Origin: Podocnemis expansa
Lineage: Eukaryota > Chordata > Testudines > Podocnemididae
Assembly: GCA_007922195.1 (NCBI GenBank)
Contig: ML682088.1
Coordinates: 3,055,110-3,119,109, forward strand
Reading direction: 5' to 3'
Length of the DNA: 64,000 nt
In this document: positions 1 to 12,901 of the stretch, one piece after another
Layout of the letters: each line of letters opens with the position of its first letter
Position numbering within the stretch: position 1 is the first letter of the stretch
Program-made: the position numbers and the translations under genes
The notes under the pieces: model-generated
Database searches by the model: none
The model's input: the letters and a program-made list of their open reading frames with translations, nothing else
Told to the model about the DNA's origin: nothing

Positions 1-51
1 AAATTAAATATTACTGGCATTCTAGAGAAGAATGGGTGGTGAGAGTGGAAG

Positions 52-430
52 AGTTTTCATAGGTTCCAAGGCCAGAAAGGACCTTTATGATCATCAGGTC
101 AGACTTCCTATATAGAATTTCCTTCAAGTGATTCCTAGAGCACCTCTTGGGGGGTGGGGGGATCCAATCTCGATTTGAAAATGGTCAGCAATGAAGGATC
201 CACCACAACCCTTAGTAAAATTTTCCAATGGTTAATTACTCTCATGGTGGAAGAAAGCTCTTATAGGGAAATTAAGTTGCAAATCTTTCACCTGGCAAGC
301 AGTGGTTACAATCAAGTACAGATGGCACTAAGACATAAAAGAGGATTGTTTCACACTTGCTAATAGATGTTGCTCTGTCCTTTCTATATTTCACCTTATA
401 GTGCACTGGAGCAAGTATGTATTTATTAAA
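52..430 (-). mobile_element. CR1 LINE 3' fragment (minus)
   Basis: The stretch reads, in reverse orientation, like the 3' region of sauropsid CR1 elements: a segment resembling the usual 'gatcatctagtctgacctcc' junction, then a segment like 'ggagaatccaccac' and 'ttccaatggttaattactc'. It is diverged and has no intact reading frame. Identification is from remembered CR1 3' sequence. Confidence 0.65.
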
Positions 431-867
431 AAAGGAAGAAAAAAGTGGCAAGCACCTAGGAACTGTGGAGATGTAGTGTATAAGCATAATGATTCAGATT
501 CTCTGGTGTTGTCAGTTGGCATAGCTTTGCCCATGTACATGGAATTATGCTGATTAGTACTCCCTGAATGTATAGCCTCTTTTATGCCTTGATATCCTAT
601 TCTGATACTGAATTTGGGTCAGGGGTATTTTTCTGTATATTAAGGTGCAGGCAACTCAGATTGTATGAACTAGAGTAATTTCACTGAAATCCATAGAGCT
701 ACACCAATCTACATCATTTAAGGATCTGGTCTTAAAAGGCAAATCCTTGAACCATGGATCTCATGGCAAAATCCTCACTCTTCTATTTCATTCTGTCACC
801 AAAACTGACTACTGCTTCTTTTACAACTTCCAGGTTGCTTCCTTTCTTTGTCTTCTCACCATGACTC
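431..867. other. Gene-free stretch, no feature recognised
   Basis: AT-rich anonymous DNA. I see no convincing exon, RNA gene or repeat. Confidence 0.5.
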
Positions 868-870
868 ACT

Positions 871-2414
871 GGCTATGTCTACACACAAGGCTTTACCTCG
901 AAATAAGTCATTCCGAAATGACTTATTTCGAAATAAAACCTTTATTTCGAAACAACATATTTTGAACTAAAAAAAATTAGTTCGAAATAAGTGAGACCCT
1001 GAAAGTGAAATAGCAGGTCCTATGTATGGACCTGCTCTTTCGCCTCAGGAGAGAGGGCACCCTGGGAGGTGTGGCAACATGGCCCCTTGCGGGCCATGTT
1101 GTCACCAACCGGGGGGAGGGGGGAGAGGGCTTGCCAGGAGCCTGGGGGGTGCCAGGGATCCCAAGCCCTGCGGCAGGGTGCAGGGGCTCCCCGCTCTCCC
1201 CACTGCCGGGGCTGCTCCCAAACCCCACAGTGGGGTTCAGGGGCGCCCGGCTCTCCCTGCTGCCAGGGCTGGTGGCAAACCCTGCGGCAGGGTGCCAAGG
1301 CCCTGGCTTTTCCCTGCCGCCGGGGCTGTAGCCACGGGGAGCCGGTCCCAATCCAGCTCCCCAGCATCCCAGAGACTGAGCGGCTGCAGCCACGGGGAGC
1401 CGGGTCCCACCAGCTCCTCAGGCCCTGGGCTCAGCGACAGCAGGAGCTGCAAGCCCCGTGGCTCACCCCGCCACCAGCTCGGGGGCCTGCAGCCCCAGGT
1501 GGGGTGGCTGCAGCCTAAGCGGCTCATCCCGTGCCCTGTTGAGGGGGCTGCAGCCCCAGTGGGGTGGCCGCAACCAGGGCGGCACACGCCGCGTCCTGCT
1601 GGGGGGCGCTGCAGCCACCCCGCCCGGGGCTGCAGGCCCCTGAGCTGGTGGCAGGGTGAGCTGCGGGGCTCGCAGCCACTGCTGTTGCTGAGCCCAGGGC
1701 CTGAGGAGCTGGTGGGACCTGGCTCCCCGTGGCTGCAGCCGCTCAGTCGCTGGGGCACTGGGGACCCGGGTCGGGACCAGCTCCCCGTGGCTGCAGCCTT
1801 GGCGGCAGGGAAAAGCTGGGGCCCCGGCACCCTGCCGTGGGGTTTGCCACCAGCCCTGGCGGCAGGGAGAGCCGGGCGCCCCCGGACCCCACTGTGGGGT
1901 TTGGGAGCAGCCCTGGCAGCGGGGAGAGCAGGGAGCCCCTGCACCCTGCCGCCAGGCTTCTGAGCAGCCCCAGCAGCGGGGAGAGCGGGGCATCGGCACC
2001 CCTCTGCAGGGCTCCCCACTGGTCTTGGGGGCAGCCCCCCCATGCCCTGCGGCTTCTCTCCCCTCAGCACCCTGGCCAGGGTGCTGAGGGGGTGGCTCTT
2101 CCTCCCAGGGTGTTAAGCACCCTGGGAGGAATTTCAAATCATGTTGTTTCAGAATCCATTTGTTCTGAAACAACATGTCCAAATGGCATTATTTCGAAAC
2201 AACCATTTCGAAATAACGGCCATTTCGAAACAACCATTTCGAAATAACGGCCATTTCGAAAACATCCAGGTTTAACTTTTTCGAAACAATGATTCTTATT
2301 TCAAAAAGACGGGGTCCGTCCTTTCAAAATAAGAAAACATCGTGTAGACTAAATTTCTTTTATTTCGAAATAATGAGTGTTATTTTGAAATAAAAGTGCC
2401 GTGTAGACATAGCC
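871..2414. mobile_element. PIF/Harbinger-type foldback element, 1.54 kb
   Basis: The ends are inverted repeats (GGCTATGTCTACAC at 871, GTGTAGACATAGCC ending at 2414) flanked by the direct 3-bp repeat ACT at 868-870 and 2415-2417. A 3-bp target duplication fits the PIF/Harbinger superfamily. The outer 150-300 bp on both sides consist of palindromic words built on TTTCGAAA. The centre (about 1050-2110) is very GC-rich and is itself a large inverted repeat. No transposase is encoded, so this is a non-autonomous element. Superfamily assignment is inference from TSD length and the family resemblance of other copies at 19001 and 57916. Confidence 0.75.
1130..2060. repeat. Long GC-rich inverted repeat (palindrome)
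   Basis: The left arm (about 1130-1515) and right arm (about 1603-2060) are imperfect reverse complements. For example the segment with CCCAAACCCCACAGTGGGGT near 1216 recurs inverted near 1885, and the GGTGGCAAACCC segment near 1270 recurs inverted near 1840. The arms enclose a loop of roughly 90 bp near 1516-1602. Long proline/glycine-rich open frames on both strands here are a by-product of base composition and symmetry, not genes. Confidence 0.8.
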
Positions 2415-2417
2415 ACT

Positions 2418-2884
2418 AGGTTATTTCAGTCTTTTAGACATTGGCCACCTTTTTGTTGCCAACTATCTAAGTTTTTTGAGCGTCAATGTTTGATGATTTT
2501 TTTTTTAAGACCTCAGCTCCTTCAGTATTGTTATTAAAGGAGACTCTCAGCTTTCACGCCTTTGGTTTTTAAAATAAGTAAGGTTGTTAGTGGCATGCCT
2601 GCAACAAAAAGTCTGCATCAAACCTTGAGTTAAGTGCAGGCTAAAGGCTCAGAAACCAGAAGACAATCGATCAATGGTTCTTAAAAATCTCAGGATATTT
2701 TTAAGCCAGCCTTACAACTTTGGGCCCCAAATCATTTCTTCATAATGCCATGTGTTCCAATGATTTCAAGTTTTAGTTGTTGGCAGGCCCAACATTTCAC
2801 TTTATCCAGGAACCATCAGATATATTGTACAGTAGAACCGCAAAGATATGAACGTCAGAGTTACAAGGGGTGCAAGGATGGTCT
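2418..2884. other. Gene-free stretch, no feature recognised
   Basis: Anonymous AT-rich sequence between the foldback element and the CR1 fragment; nothing supported. Confidence 0.5.
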
Positions 2885-3862
2885 GTGGAATGGAAAAGCT
2901 GCCTTATAGGAGAGGAGAATTAAGGAGGTTGCTTGTTTTGCCTAACCAAAAGAAGGTTGAGGGGTGATATGTTTGCTATCTATAAATACATCAGAGGGAT
3001 AAATATCAGGGAGGGAGAGGAATTATTTGAGTACAGTACCAGGAACAAATGGATACCAACTGTCCATCAGGAAATTTAGGCTTGAAATTGGACACGGGTT
3101 TCTAACCACTGGAGGAGTAAAGTTCTGGAATAGCCTTCCAAGGGGAGTTGTGGGATCAAAAATGTAATTGCCTTCAAAACTGACCATGATAAGTTCATGG
3201 AAGGGATGGTATCATGGGATGGCTTACTTTGGAAATTGACTGATCTTCAATCTTTGACTACTGGTGGATGGATATGCCAGTGGCCTAAGAAGGGAGAATA
3301 GATGGGGTGGGTTATGAGTTATTACAGAGAATTCTTTCTTGGGTGGGTGACTGGTGAGATTGACTCACATTATCAAGGTTTAACTGATTGCCATATTAGG
3401 GGTGGGGGAAGAATTTTCGCTGAGGACTGATTGGCAAGGGCTCTGGGGTTTTTTGCCTTTCTCTGTAGCATGGGGCATGGCTCACCTGCTGGAGAATTCT
3501 CTGCATCTTGAAGTCCTTAAGTCATGATTTGAGGACTTTAATAACTCAGTCATGGGTTAAAGCAGTGTTTCTCAAACTTTTCTTCTCAGGACCCAGTTGA
3601 AAAAAAAATTGGGTATGCCTGTGACCCAACAATTACATCTTTGAGCAATGCATTCCAGCTTTACAGCAGCAGCAGGGTGCACCGTGGTCCAGTCCTTAAG
3701 GGTCTTTGACCCAGTACTGGGTCCAGACCCATAATTTGAAAACCACTGGGTTAGAGGCTTGTTGCTGAAGTAGGTGGGTGAGATTTTATGGCCTGAATTT
3801 CCAGGAGGTCAGACTAAGACGATCATATGGGTCCCTTCTGACATTAAGAGTCTGGGCCTATA
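2885..3862 (+). mobile_element. CR1 LINE 3' end (plus), split by a hAT element
   Basis: Characteristic CR1 3' sequence in plus orientation: 'ggttgaggggtgatatg', then 'aggcttgaaattggac', 'agttctggaatagcctt', 'gaattctttcttgggtg', 'ggaattttcgctgagg', and the terminal 'aggaggtcagactaag' followed by 'gggtcccttctgac'. Frames are broken. It is interrupted at 3563-3748 by a hAT-type insertion. The copy at 16481-16975 belongs to the same subfamily. Confidence 0.85.
3563..3748. mobile_element. hAT-type non-autonomous element, 186 bp
   Basis: Terminal inverted repeats CAGTGTTTCTCAAAC and TTTGAAAACCACTG are the common hAT/Charlie-like ends. The flanking 8-bp duplication is GGTTAAAG (3555-3562) and GGTTAGAG (3749-3756), 7 of 8 matching. 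Removing the element restores the continuous CR1 sequence, which confirms the borders. Confidence 0.88.
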
Positions 3863-3865
3863 AGC

Positions 3866-6254
3866 TGACCAGTCAACTGAACAGCAGGTGAAATCGGAAG
3901 TAGGAAGGTGGTGTGGGAGGGAAGGGGTGCAAATAACCAGAGCCGTAATGCTCTGTTTCAGCATCCCTTGCAATCAGCAGCGCTTGGGGCCAGTGCTGTG
4001 AAACATCTTTTAATAGAGCAGCTCTATTGAGCCACTCTGGTGCACCCTGGGCAAAGCCCCGTTCGCCCCGCCATTGTTACAGCTCTGCAAATACCTATAT
4101 GATACTGTGCCTGTATTGCTATCTTGGGCATGCAAAACAGAAGCACCCTGGGGTCTGCACTGTTTCCTGTAAGCCAAGGGTGTTTTTTCATACCTCCTTG
4201 GGAAGGGGAAGCTGTTTTCTCCAGCACCCTCTATTAGAAGGGTCAGTCTACAATCTGAAACTGAAGCTGCCACAGGGAGCTATGGATGAGCTGCTATTAC
4301 AGCCAAAATCTGGCCTGGAGCTCGAGTGGAGGAGTTACACGCTGGAGTTTTGAAGGGCTACTGTAATGATCTTGAGGGTTCATTAAAGATGATACTATTG
4401 AATGAGTAAGGAATAGAACTTTAATCATACAGACAGGTATCGAGGTGTGTACCTGGGAGCAGCCATGTTAGATCTTCTCTGGGGCACGTCTCCCAATTTA
4501 CACAACAATGACAAGCATATCACCACAGCTACAGCCTGCACATTGATGCAGCCCAAGCTTTGCTTCTGGCTGCACTACTGGATCCTGTCTGCACCTCTGG
4601 TAGTGATAGGAGCAGGAGTGAAAGGGGTGCTGAACTGACACCAAACCCTCTGCAACCTGGCAAACAGTGCCCAGAGCAGACATGGGCCCTGAGGAGAAGA
4701 AGCTTACGGCTGGGGCTTGTAGAGCCAAGGGTGAAGGGCAGGTCGCTCCAGACGTAAGAAACAGGAGTAGGACAGGGAGCTGCTTCCAAACCAGGCAGTG
4801 CTGTCTGGTGCCACCTTTGCAGAGATCTCCCCCAGCCTCAGCTAAATGATGCTGACTAAAGGATACTGCACCATAATGTTATGTTCAATATTACAACCAA
4901 CCTCCATTCCCAAGATGTTTATCTTTGAGGTTCTACTGGATAGAGATTTCTATACCACCTTCATTGCCATAGCAGCATCTGGGCACCTTCCAGTTGTGCA
5001 TTAAGAGACTAACATCTCTCTCACACCGTTCTTCTTTTTCCCAGAGGGAGAAAGGTGTGTACCATGGACTGTTTTGTTTTAATAAGCTGGGTTGTTTGGT
5101 TTTGTATTTATTGTACACATTTCTATATACTTAACCTTAAAGGAAATAGGTCAAAGAAATGTGCCATGGACTTGTATTGATTCAGTGTTTGATACAGCTT
5201 TCTCCTATGCAGATGAACTTTCCCTGTCTATGAGGTTAGTTTCACTGCACCTGGGAAATTGAGTTTTCAGTCCTGACCCTTCTTTTCCCCTCAGATCCAG
5301 GTCTTTGAATTAGAAGCCTTTTATATAAACAAATATAGTCCACTGGAGTAAGATTGAGGCAGAAGCTATTTGTGTAAGACTCACACTATGTTGTTACACT
5401 AATTTCATGATTTGAACAGGAGTAAAATGGCTAAACCAAACCCCAAATCCTAATACTTTTACTTATAGAGCTCAAAATCCAGGATTTTGTTGCTTGATCC
5501 CACCTCTGTGCAAGCTAGACCACCAGCCCAGCCTCAGAAATCTACAGTGTATTCCCAGGCACCATAGAGTATTTGACGACTGGTTCCTGAGGTTTTCAAG
5601 ACATCTGCTAATATCCTAACAAGGATAGCCAAAAATAGAGCCCAGTTACTCCTACCACTGATTGATGCCCTTGATCACACTACCCAATCAGCCCCAGTAG
5701 CCATAAGTTCCTGCATTATTCCCATAAGATTCTGGTGACCAGAAAAAGGTTCAGAACAATAGAGATATGTACATCACTTCAGTAGATAGAGAAAACACAG
5801 CTTCACTCCCCCCCCCAACAAAAAATTACTTCAGTTAAAAGCCATGTTCTCCATGAACATCTGTATCTGTGGTGCTACCTTGGAGTTCTTCTGGGGAGGA
5901 GGTAGAAGGAATTTTTGCCACCTGCTGATGTAGTGTGAACATTTTGTGGCTGTTATCCTAGCTCTGGGGTGCTATTTATGCTGCCGGGGTTGGATGGATA
6001 GGGACTTCTTCCACAGCAGCATGTGGGATGACCAGTGAGACATATGAAGGGTAGTTCAAAGCATGCAAATGGAACTGGTGGATCTGCACTTACTTGATTC
6101 TTAACCTTCCGATGGAAGGATGGTTCAACAACTGTGGAGAACCAAACTCCTAAGGTCAGACTAGTGGCACTGGAGTATAAAACAGAAGAAACCTGCCCCC
6201 CTTTCTCATCCCTGGACACCTTGCTGCACTGGGCTTCTCTTTTCAAATATTTCA
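3866..6254. other. Gene-free stretch
   Basis: About 2.4 kb without a supported gene, RNA or recognisable repeat. Short open frames occur on both strands near 4010-4850 but lack conserved domains, overlap each other and are not bounded by convincing splice sites. Confidence 0.5.
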
Positions 6255-6262
6255 CTCTACAG

Positions 6263-6436
6263 CAGTGGTTCTCAACCTTTTGTGGGTTGCAACACACTTG
6301 GCAGCATTTCACAACTCTGCAGGACACACCAGCCTACTCCCTCAAGGTCAAATCCAGCCATTTCCCTGGCTCTTTGACACACTTACTGCTATGTGGCTAC
6401 ACAATAACATGTCCCAACAGTGGCTGAGAACTACTG
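6263..6436. mobile_element. hAT-type non-autonomous element, 174 bp
   Basis: Ends are CAGTGGTTCTCAACC and GGCTGAGAACTACTG, near-perfect inverted repeats of the hAT type. The 8-bp target duplication is CTCTACAG (6255-6262) and GTCTACAG (6437-6444), 7 of 8 matching. Confidence 0.88.
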
Positions 6437-6757
6437 GTCTACAGATTGAGTATGGATATTCTGAACTCTAAGTGTAAGGCCTAGGGCTTGTCTGTCCTCT
6501 GAGATCCCACCACGTTAATTTGCATATATTTATTTAAGTCCCTACTTCACTCCACTCCTCAGACTTTTTGCATCACTTAGATAGGAAAACCAGCACAACT
6601 TTTGCATAACAATTCTCGGATCAGTTTCAAACTGATTGTAATCTTTCCACTCCAGATTTAGCCATGGAAGATAAGCCAATCTAAGCCCCAATTAAACAAA
6701 CTAGATAACAGCAAACAGTTCTGGTTGTAATTACTGTACTGGGCAGGTGTTGCACGC

Positions 6758-6786
6758 TCGCACACACGCGCACACACACACACACG
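6758..6786. repeat. (CA)n microsatellite
   Basis: A short CA dinucleotide tract with a few CG interruptions. Confidence 0.9.
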
Positions 6787-9700
6787 AGTTTAATTCTTCT
6801 CTCTCTCACACTGGGTTTACACCAGTTTAATTCTATTCATTTCATTGGAGTGCCTCTCTCTTAGTACCAGTGTAACTGAGAGAAGGGTGAAACCCAGAGA
6901 ACAGTAGGAATCCATGCTGAGAATGAAGCAAGACAGCAGTATTTCTTTAAACAGCCAGGGCACTTTTCTGGTGAAGAAGTTATACCCACAAGTAAACACA
7001 ATAGAAAGGAGCAATGATGGTCATCCTGTAGATATACAGATGATCAGTGCAATTTATTCCAGTGCAGAGACCCAAAAGAATAAGAGTTCCAGAAAAAAGT
7101 CATGTTGTATGCAAAGTAGGGGGTGGCGGGGGGCTTTGGAAGGAACTCAACTAAAAACAAAACAAAACAAAAAAAAAGCAAAACTTTTCCTTTTTGGCAG
7201 TTACCTCAACATGAAGCAATTGATGAGGGAGGAAAAACAACAATAGGCTTCTGTGTTGCATTACTCTAAAAATGTATTTGAATGAAAGTAAATAGTATCA
7301 TAATGAGCTAAGTCAGAAAGCACTGTTCAATTTGCTGTAGAATTTAAAGGAGTTTATAATAGCGGCTCTTATAAATAGACTTGGTTGGGATTATTGTCAT
7401 GGAAAAGAGGAGAATTTGTGGTAAGTTAAATCCATTTATAAAAAGAAAGTCTGATCAAAGTGATCTAGATTAGTCCTTCACAGCGGTAAGATATCAGAAT
7501 TAGGACATGGAACTAAAAGGGGGGGTAGTCTAAACTATTTCATGCAAAGGGTATTCAACATATGGAATATGTTACCCAGAAGAGTAACTAGAGTAAGGAG
7601 GACTATGTTTCCAAGAGAGAAAAAGACAAGGAAGTGCATAAGGAAATTTCAGGCTTCCAAGGGATATTATTTAGATCTTTGCTTAAGAATAGCCAAGCCC
7701 TTTGGGGTAGCAGTGGCGTGAAGAGAGTTTTGCGCTGATCGTGGATCTTTTTGTCCTTCCCTAGATTGGCAATGGAATGTGTGTATTTTTTCCTGCATTT
7801 TGCCTTGTTTGCATGACTGTATATTTTTCCTGCTGTTGCAAAAAAACAAACCAAAAAAAAAAAAAACAAAAAAACCCCACAACCAACAAACACACACATC
7901 ATAAAACCTTTAACAGCTTTCAGTTTTGTTTTAAAAATTTCTAATGTATATGGCCAACTTCTGATGTCCTTACTCTCACTTCATTCTCCCCAGTTGATTG
8001 TACTGGGAGTTTTATGAAAGAAAAAAATTTAATAGTAGATAGGTGCCTAACTCTCTTCCCCACTTGTAAAAATGTTACCCTTAATAAAGAAAACCCTAAA
8101 GCTTGGTTCATGCACTGCAGAATAATGGCAGAGGATGGGACAATTTATGACACGGCTGCTGATTCTAAACTACTATATATGAGTCTATTACTCAAGTTCC
8201 ACTCCCATTGACTTCACTGGACGTTTGTTTGCATAAAGACCACACAATTAAAGCATGGCAATATTTATGGTTAAAACCTTTGTGACCTTGGCTGCTGGTG
8301 GGGCACACTGAAATTGTTAAATTAGGGCAGATTGCAAAGAAAGCAGCAGGTAATCCCCCAAACTGGTGGTTTTCTTATAATTAGACTCAAACCAGCAGTG
8401 AAACAACTTCTAGATACCTTATTAGTTACCCAGAAGCCAAAACCACAGTTCTCTCAAAACAGCCTAGCCCCAGGCTCCCATCCAAACTGCCAAAACAAAT
8501 ATGATGAGGATTACTGAAATGCTTGTTCATCTGATATAAAGTTCTACCAGAGTATGCACCAGTTCAATGGATATTTTAATTCTTACCTTAATGCATGCTT
8601 ACAGCCAATCCTTAAGTAAAGCATATTAAGAAAAAGAGTATTGGTTAAAAGATTATACAGACAGACATAAATGAAATTCTTAGGTCAGTTTCATGGTAGA
8701 AATGATAAATAGCTGAGTTGCAAAAAATTATTTGGAGAATCAGTTCATAGGTCATAATCCATATAGGCTGCTCATGTGTAAAGTCTGTATAATTTCCATG
8801 AGAAATTGCAGGGTAATTCAGACTTGTGACTCAAGCTTCCCCTGCTGGAGCTTAAACACATCTGAAAGTCCCTAGAGTCCTTTTATGGATTTCTGGCCGA
8901 CTTGTCGATAGCCTCTTGACAGGATGTGTCCCTTGAGTAAATAATGATATTGCACATTGTCCTTTGAAGTAAAACCTTCCATTTCCTATGTTTAGAGAGG
9001 TAACTAGTTCATTGATTAACATAAGGTTATCATATATCCAAAGGTAGTTTGCTACAAATTTAAAGGAGAAATAAAGACAATGGGATCATTACATCCAAGT
9101 CTCATTTAAATGTTTATATTCCCTTTTGATCTGTGACTCAGCCACATATAGTGACAGACAAGAACCATTTAGTTAGCTTGTTAATCTATAACAAGATACT
9201 GACAATTGGTATTATTTCTAATTTCCTACCAATATAGCCTTGTGTTTCAAACACACGAGTCTAACAACATGGTTTGGTGAATTACCTACAATGAATGGCC
9301 CTTATTATCATTCCAATTCTTTTCTAATATGTCTTTTAAAAGAAAGAGTTTGGGTCATTCAGGCTCCTAGTGGCTTAATCCTTTCCAAGTCAGTGGCACA
9401 ACCCTTTTTCGGAGAAAAATCCAATTTACAAATTTGTGTCAAATTCAGTTAATTGTTTGTCAAAAAAAAAAAAAAATAGAAACATGACAAAATATTTAAT
9501 CCATTTTCTAAAGAACACATTTTAATACTTTTTACTCAGCCTTTTTGTTCTGAAATCAGTTTCATACAAAAAAATGTTGAAGGTAAAAATACCTTCAGCA
9601 AATCTATCTGTTTTTATTTCTGGTTTCATGGAATACTTTGTTCAACCAAAATCTTTTAAGCTTGCTGGTTCACCAAAATTTTTAAAACATTTCTTTTATG

Positions 9701-12645
9701 TCGATACACAACCTTTTTTCCCCTCAACTTTTTGGAACAGACAGCAAATCAAAAAAATCAGTTATTTGCATAGGTCTCTTCCAGATCAAGTTCTGCTACA
9801 CAGCAGGATATAGATGGCTATGTTGTTGTTGGTTTACTCAGTATCCAATGATACACCATTATATGAATATGTAAAGAGCTCATTAAAGCAAACAAGGAAG
9901 GAGAAAAGCAAAACTGGCCCCAAACCACAGCCTCTACTTCAAACCTCTTCTAACTCCTGCACCATTAAGATTCAAAGCCCAGAATCCTAAATTCTCTCTA
10001 TCATTTTGCACCTTAATCACATTAAAAATTGGAGAGGGCTTAACTTTTACATCCAACTTTCATTATATTTTTCCACATAGGAGAAAGCATGCAACATGTC
10101 ACAAAATGCTACTATTTTGAAAGTAAAAGCTCATTAAGAACCGTTCGAGTGATTGTTACACCTAATTAAAACCTTCAGTCTAATCCAAATGTATTCTTTA
10201 GTGCAAACTTTGAGCATCATTTGTTTCTGAGACTTCTCATAAAGTACACATATAAGCTTTTTTAATAGGTGAGGATGTATTCTGAAAGTCAGGAACCAAT
10301 GTTTTCTGTTCTGGAGGTCTAATTTCTTAGGCAACTGTCAATCCATGGGATCACAGTGTATGCATAAGGGGTGTAATCAGGTGCCTGTTGAATCCAGTTA
10401 TGGCTGAACTCCAATCCACAAGTCACACAGTTTGTTACAAATTTCATAGATCTGTGTGTTGTCTGAATTGGGGTCCAAGATTATAGCACACTGCTTTGTT
10501 TTTGCTCATAAATACAACACAAAATTCATTTTCTCATTAGGTCTTTCCTCCCTCTGTGTAACTGAAAACCATTTGTCTTAGCACTGTAGGTGGCAGAAAT
10601 GACCTGTGCTGGCAGTGTGAGGGCAAACTGGCTTCAGCAGTGTTTAGAATATGGTATGTCTCTGTGAGCACAATCAGTACAAGCTAAGCAATAAATCCTG
10701 GGGGTGGAAGGGCATATGATCTTGTGTGCCACCCACATGTGTTGCCTGATACTGGTGGCTCCAAGATTCGGAGCTAAACTTCTGTGAAAGTTTGGTGGGA
10801 AGGGAAGAAATATTAGAACTGGAAGACTTAGTTCAGGGTCCATGTATAGATTGTAGCAAACTGGAAAATAGGATGCCATGGTTTCATGATCTCATTGCCG
10901 AGGAACTTCCACAATTTCACTCAGTCCATCTTCTCAGGTCCAAGATACCAGTTATTTTCTATATTAAGTCATAGTTTGTTCCCAGTTATGCCAGGGTAAG
11001 TGAGGAATAACACTGCGGAAGTCATTAGCATTACTCTTGGTCTGTGCCAATAACTGAGAGCAGACTATATCACATGTTTCTTAAATTCTTTCTGCTTATT
11101 TTCAGTCATCATGCTCCTAAGCATTAATGTCTGACCACTCCCTATTGGGCTTCCTCAGAACATCTTACCAGCACTAACACTAGTCTAACAGAAATCTCAC
11201 CAGCTTAGGCAATAGGCCATGTTATAATTTGTTATCAGCAAATAAATCTAACGTCACTTGGCTTCTATGTGACTGGAAGAATAACTTGACCCAAGATCTT
11301 TGATTTCAGGGGGTATGTGAAACCCATGCAAACTTGGCAAAGTATTTTGTCCCTGTCTTGTGATGGCTTGGCCACCTGGAGGTTGATGAGCCTGTTAGTC
11401 TTGTCTAAGAAGGTTGAGTGTTTTAGGTCAGTTAGCAGCCACTTGTGTATTACTATCCAAACGCTATAGGTTTAATCACTGCTACCAGTGAGCTACCCAA
11501 AATTATTGGTTTTCCATGTAAATAGATATAAAGCATCTGTCCCACTTTTTTCAGCAGCCCCAAATATGTCTCTAAACTTCCTTATCTTGTCTAGGTTTTA
11601 ATCTCAAGCACAAATGTTTTCCATGTAAACCAAACCTTAGCCTAGGCACTGGAATCCAGTGGAGTTTAGAAAATATTTATTAATGGCATCAATTTTGGGT
11701 TATCATGTTCTTCGCTTCACTCACCTACTGTACATGTTGGTCCAATTTATATTCAGACAACATCCCCTGTCCTTATAGGAACTGTAACTATTGGGGGGGG
11801 GGTAATCATATAGCCAGGGGTGTCATTGGCACCTAGCACATGGGGCACATGCCCCCAGTCCCAGTGCCCCAAATGGCTGGTGCACCGCATGCCCCCTGGA
11901 CCCCATCCCTGGCTGTGTATCTGGGGCCAGGCCTGCTGTGGTAGTGCCAGCCTCTCCCAGCCCAGCTGCCCGCGGCAGCCACTGTCTCACCTGGCCCTGA
12001 TCCCTGGGCCAGGGATTGGGGTCTGGGCTGGCAGCAGCAGGAGCCTAGGGCCCTGACTCTGGATCAGGGCCCAGGGACAGGCCCCAGGTCTTTTCCTGGA
12101 GCAATGATGCTCCTGCATATAGCATAAGTGAACACGGTAAATTCTTGAGGTGTGGCATGCTTTTGAATCTTAGATTTTTAGCAGTTTTCCAAGAGGGCAT
12201 GTAGGCTTTTTTGCAAATGTGTATATTCTTCCCTTCAGTGATTAGTCACTGCAAAAAGCTGTCTCTCCTCAACAGAAGCCCTACACCCTTGTCTGCCTCT
12301 TAGTAGCTTAAGCTTCCCACTGTCAAATATGTCTGAAAATTTATTATCCTCCACTCATCTACTTATGACAGGATGTTAAATGACCTTTCATTTTTGCTAG
12401 AGTGTCCCCATCTGTACACCTTCCAGAAGTTCCTAATGATTTGATTGTCTTACTTGCTCTTTTTTTTTTTTTTACACTCTGCTCCCGTCCATATTTTCTA
12501 GGAATGGATTAAAACTAGGTTAGGAAGCTGCTGATCTTTCAGAGAATACCGGACCAGATTTATATCACTGGTAGCATGCTATTTAAGGCTCTTTATTTTC
12601 AGTATATATGGATTAAATATGCAGGGTTAAACTCCACCACAGAGG
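6787..12645. other. Long gene-free stretch
   Basis: About 5.9 kb with no supported gene. It holds A-rich runs near 7152, 7853 and 9462, a 10-G run at 11791, a GC-richer anonymous segment at about 11810-12095 and a 16-T run near 12458. The segment at 6810-6900 is an imperfect inverted repeat of the old sauropsid type (a 'ggtttacaccagtttaatt' arm facing a 'ccagtgtaactgagag' arm). Small open frames are scattered and random-looking. Confidence 0.5.
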
Positions 12646-12901
12646 TCTTTGGAGAGCTAGACTGTCACACAAACCTTACTCAGTTGTACGGGCATGCAAG
12701 AAGAGAGAAAATAAATCTCTCCATCCCTGTCCTGTTACTACACAGCTCAGCCTGCTCTGATTTCAGTGTTGGCTGAATTAGGGAGATTGGTGCTCCACAA
12801 CCAGTATCCTCACTAAGGATATGTCTGTGCTGCACGCAGGAGGTGTGATTGCAACATGACTAACCTAGCTCAGAGAACCAGAGTGGTAAAGCTGCAACAG
12901 G
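12646..12901 (+). repeat. Direct duplication, copy 1 of 2 (256 bp)
   Basis: From TCTTTGGAGAGCTAGACTGT to GTAAAGCTGCA this sequence recurs at 13838-14095 in the same orientation with moderate divergence. It includes about 170 bp of anonymous sequence plus the first 85 bp of an element beginning AAGGATATGTCT. See copy 2. Confidence 0.85.

Noticed and set aside
1022..2182. Long open frames on both strands (up to 313 aa) rich in Pro, Gly, Ala and Arg
   Set aside because: They mirror each other because the region is a GC-rich inverted repeat inside a transposon; no domain, and the frames overlap on both strands.
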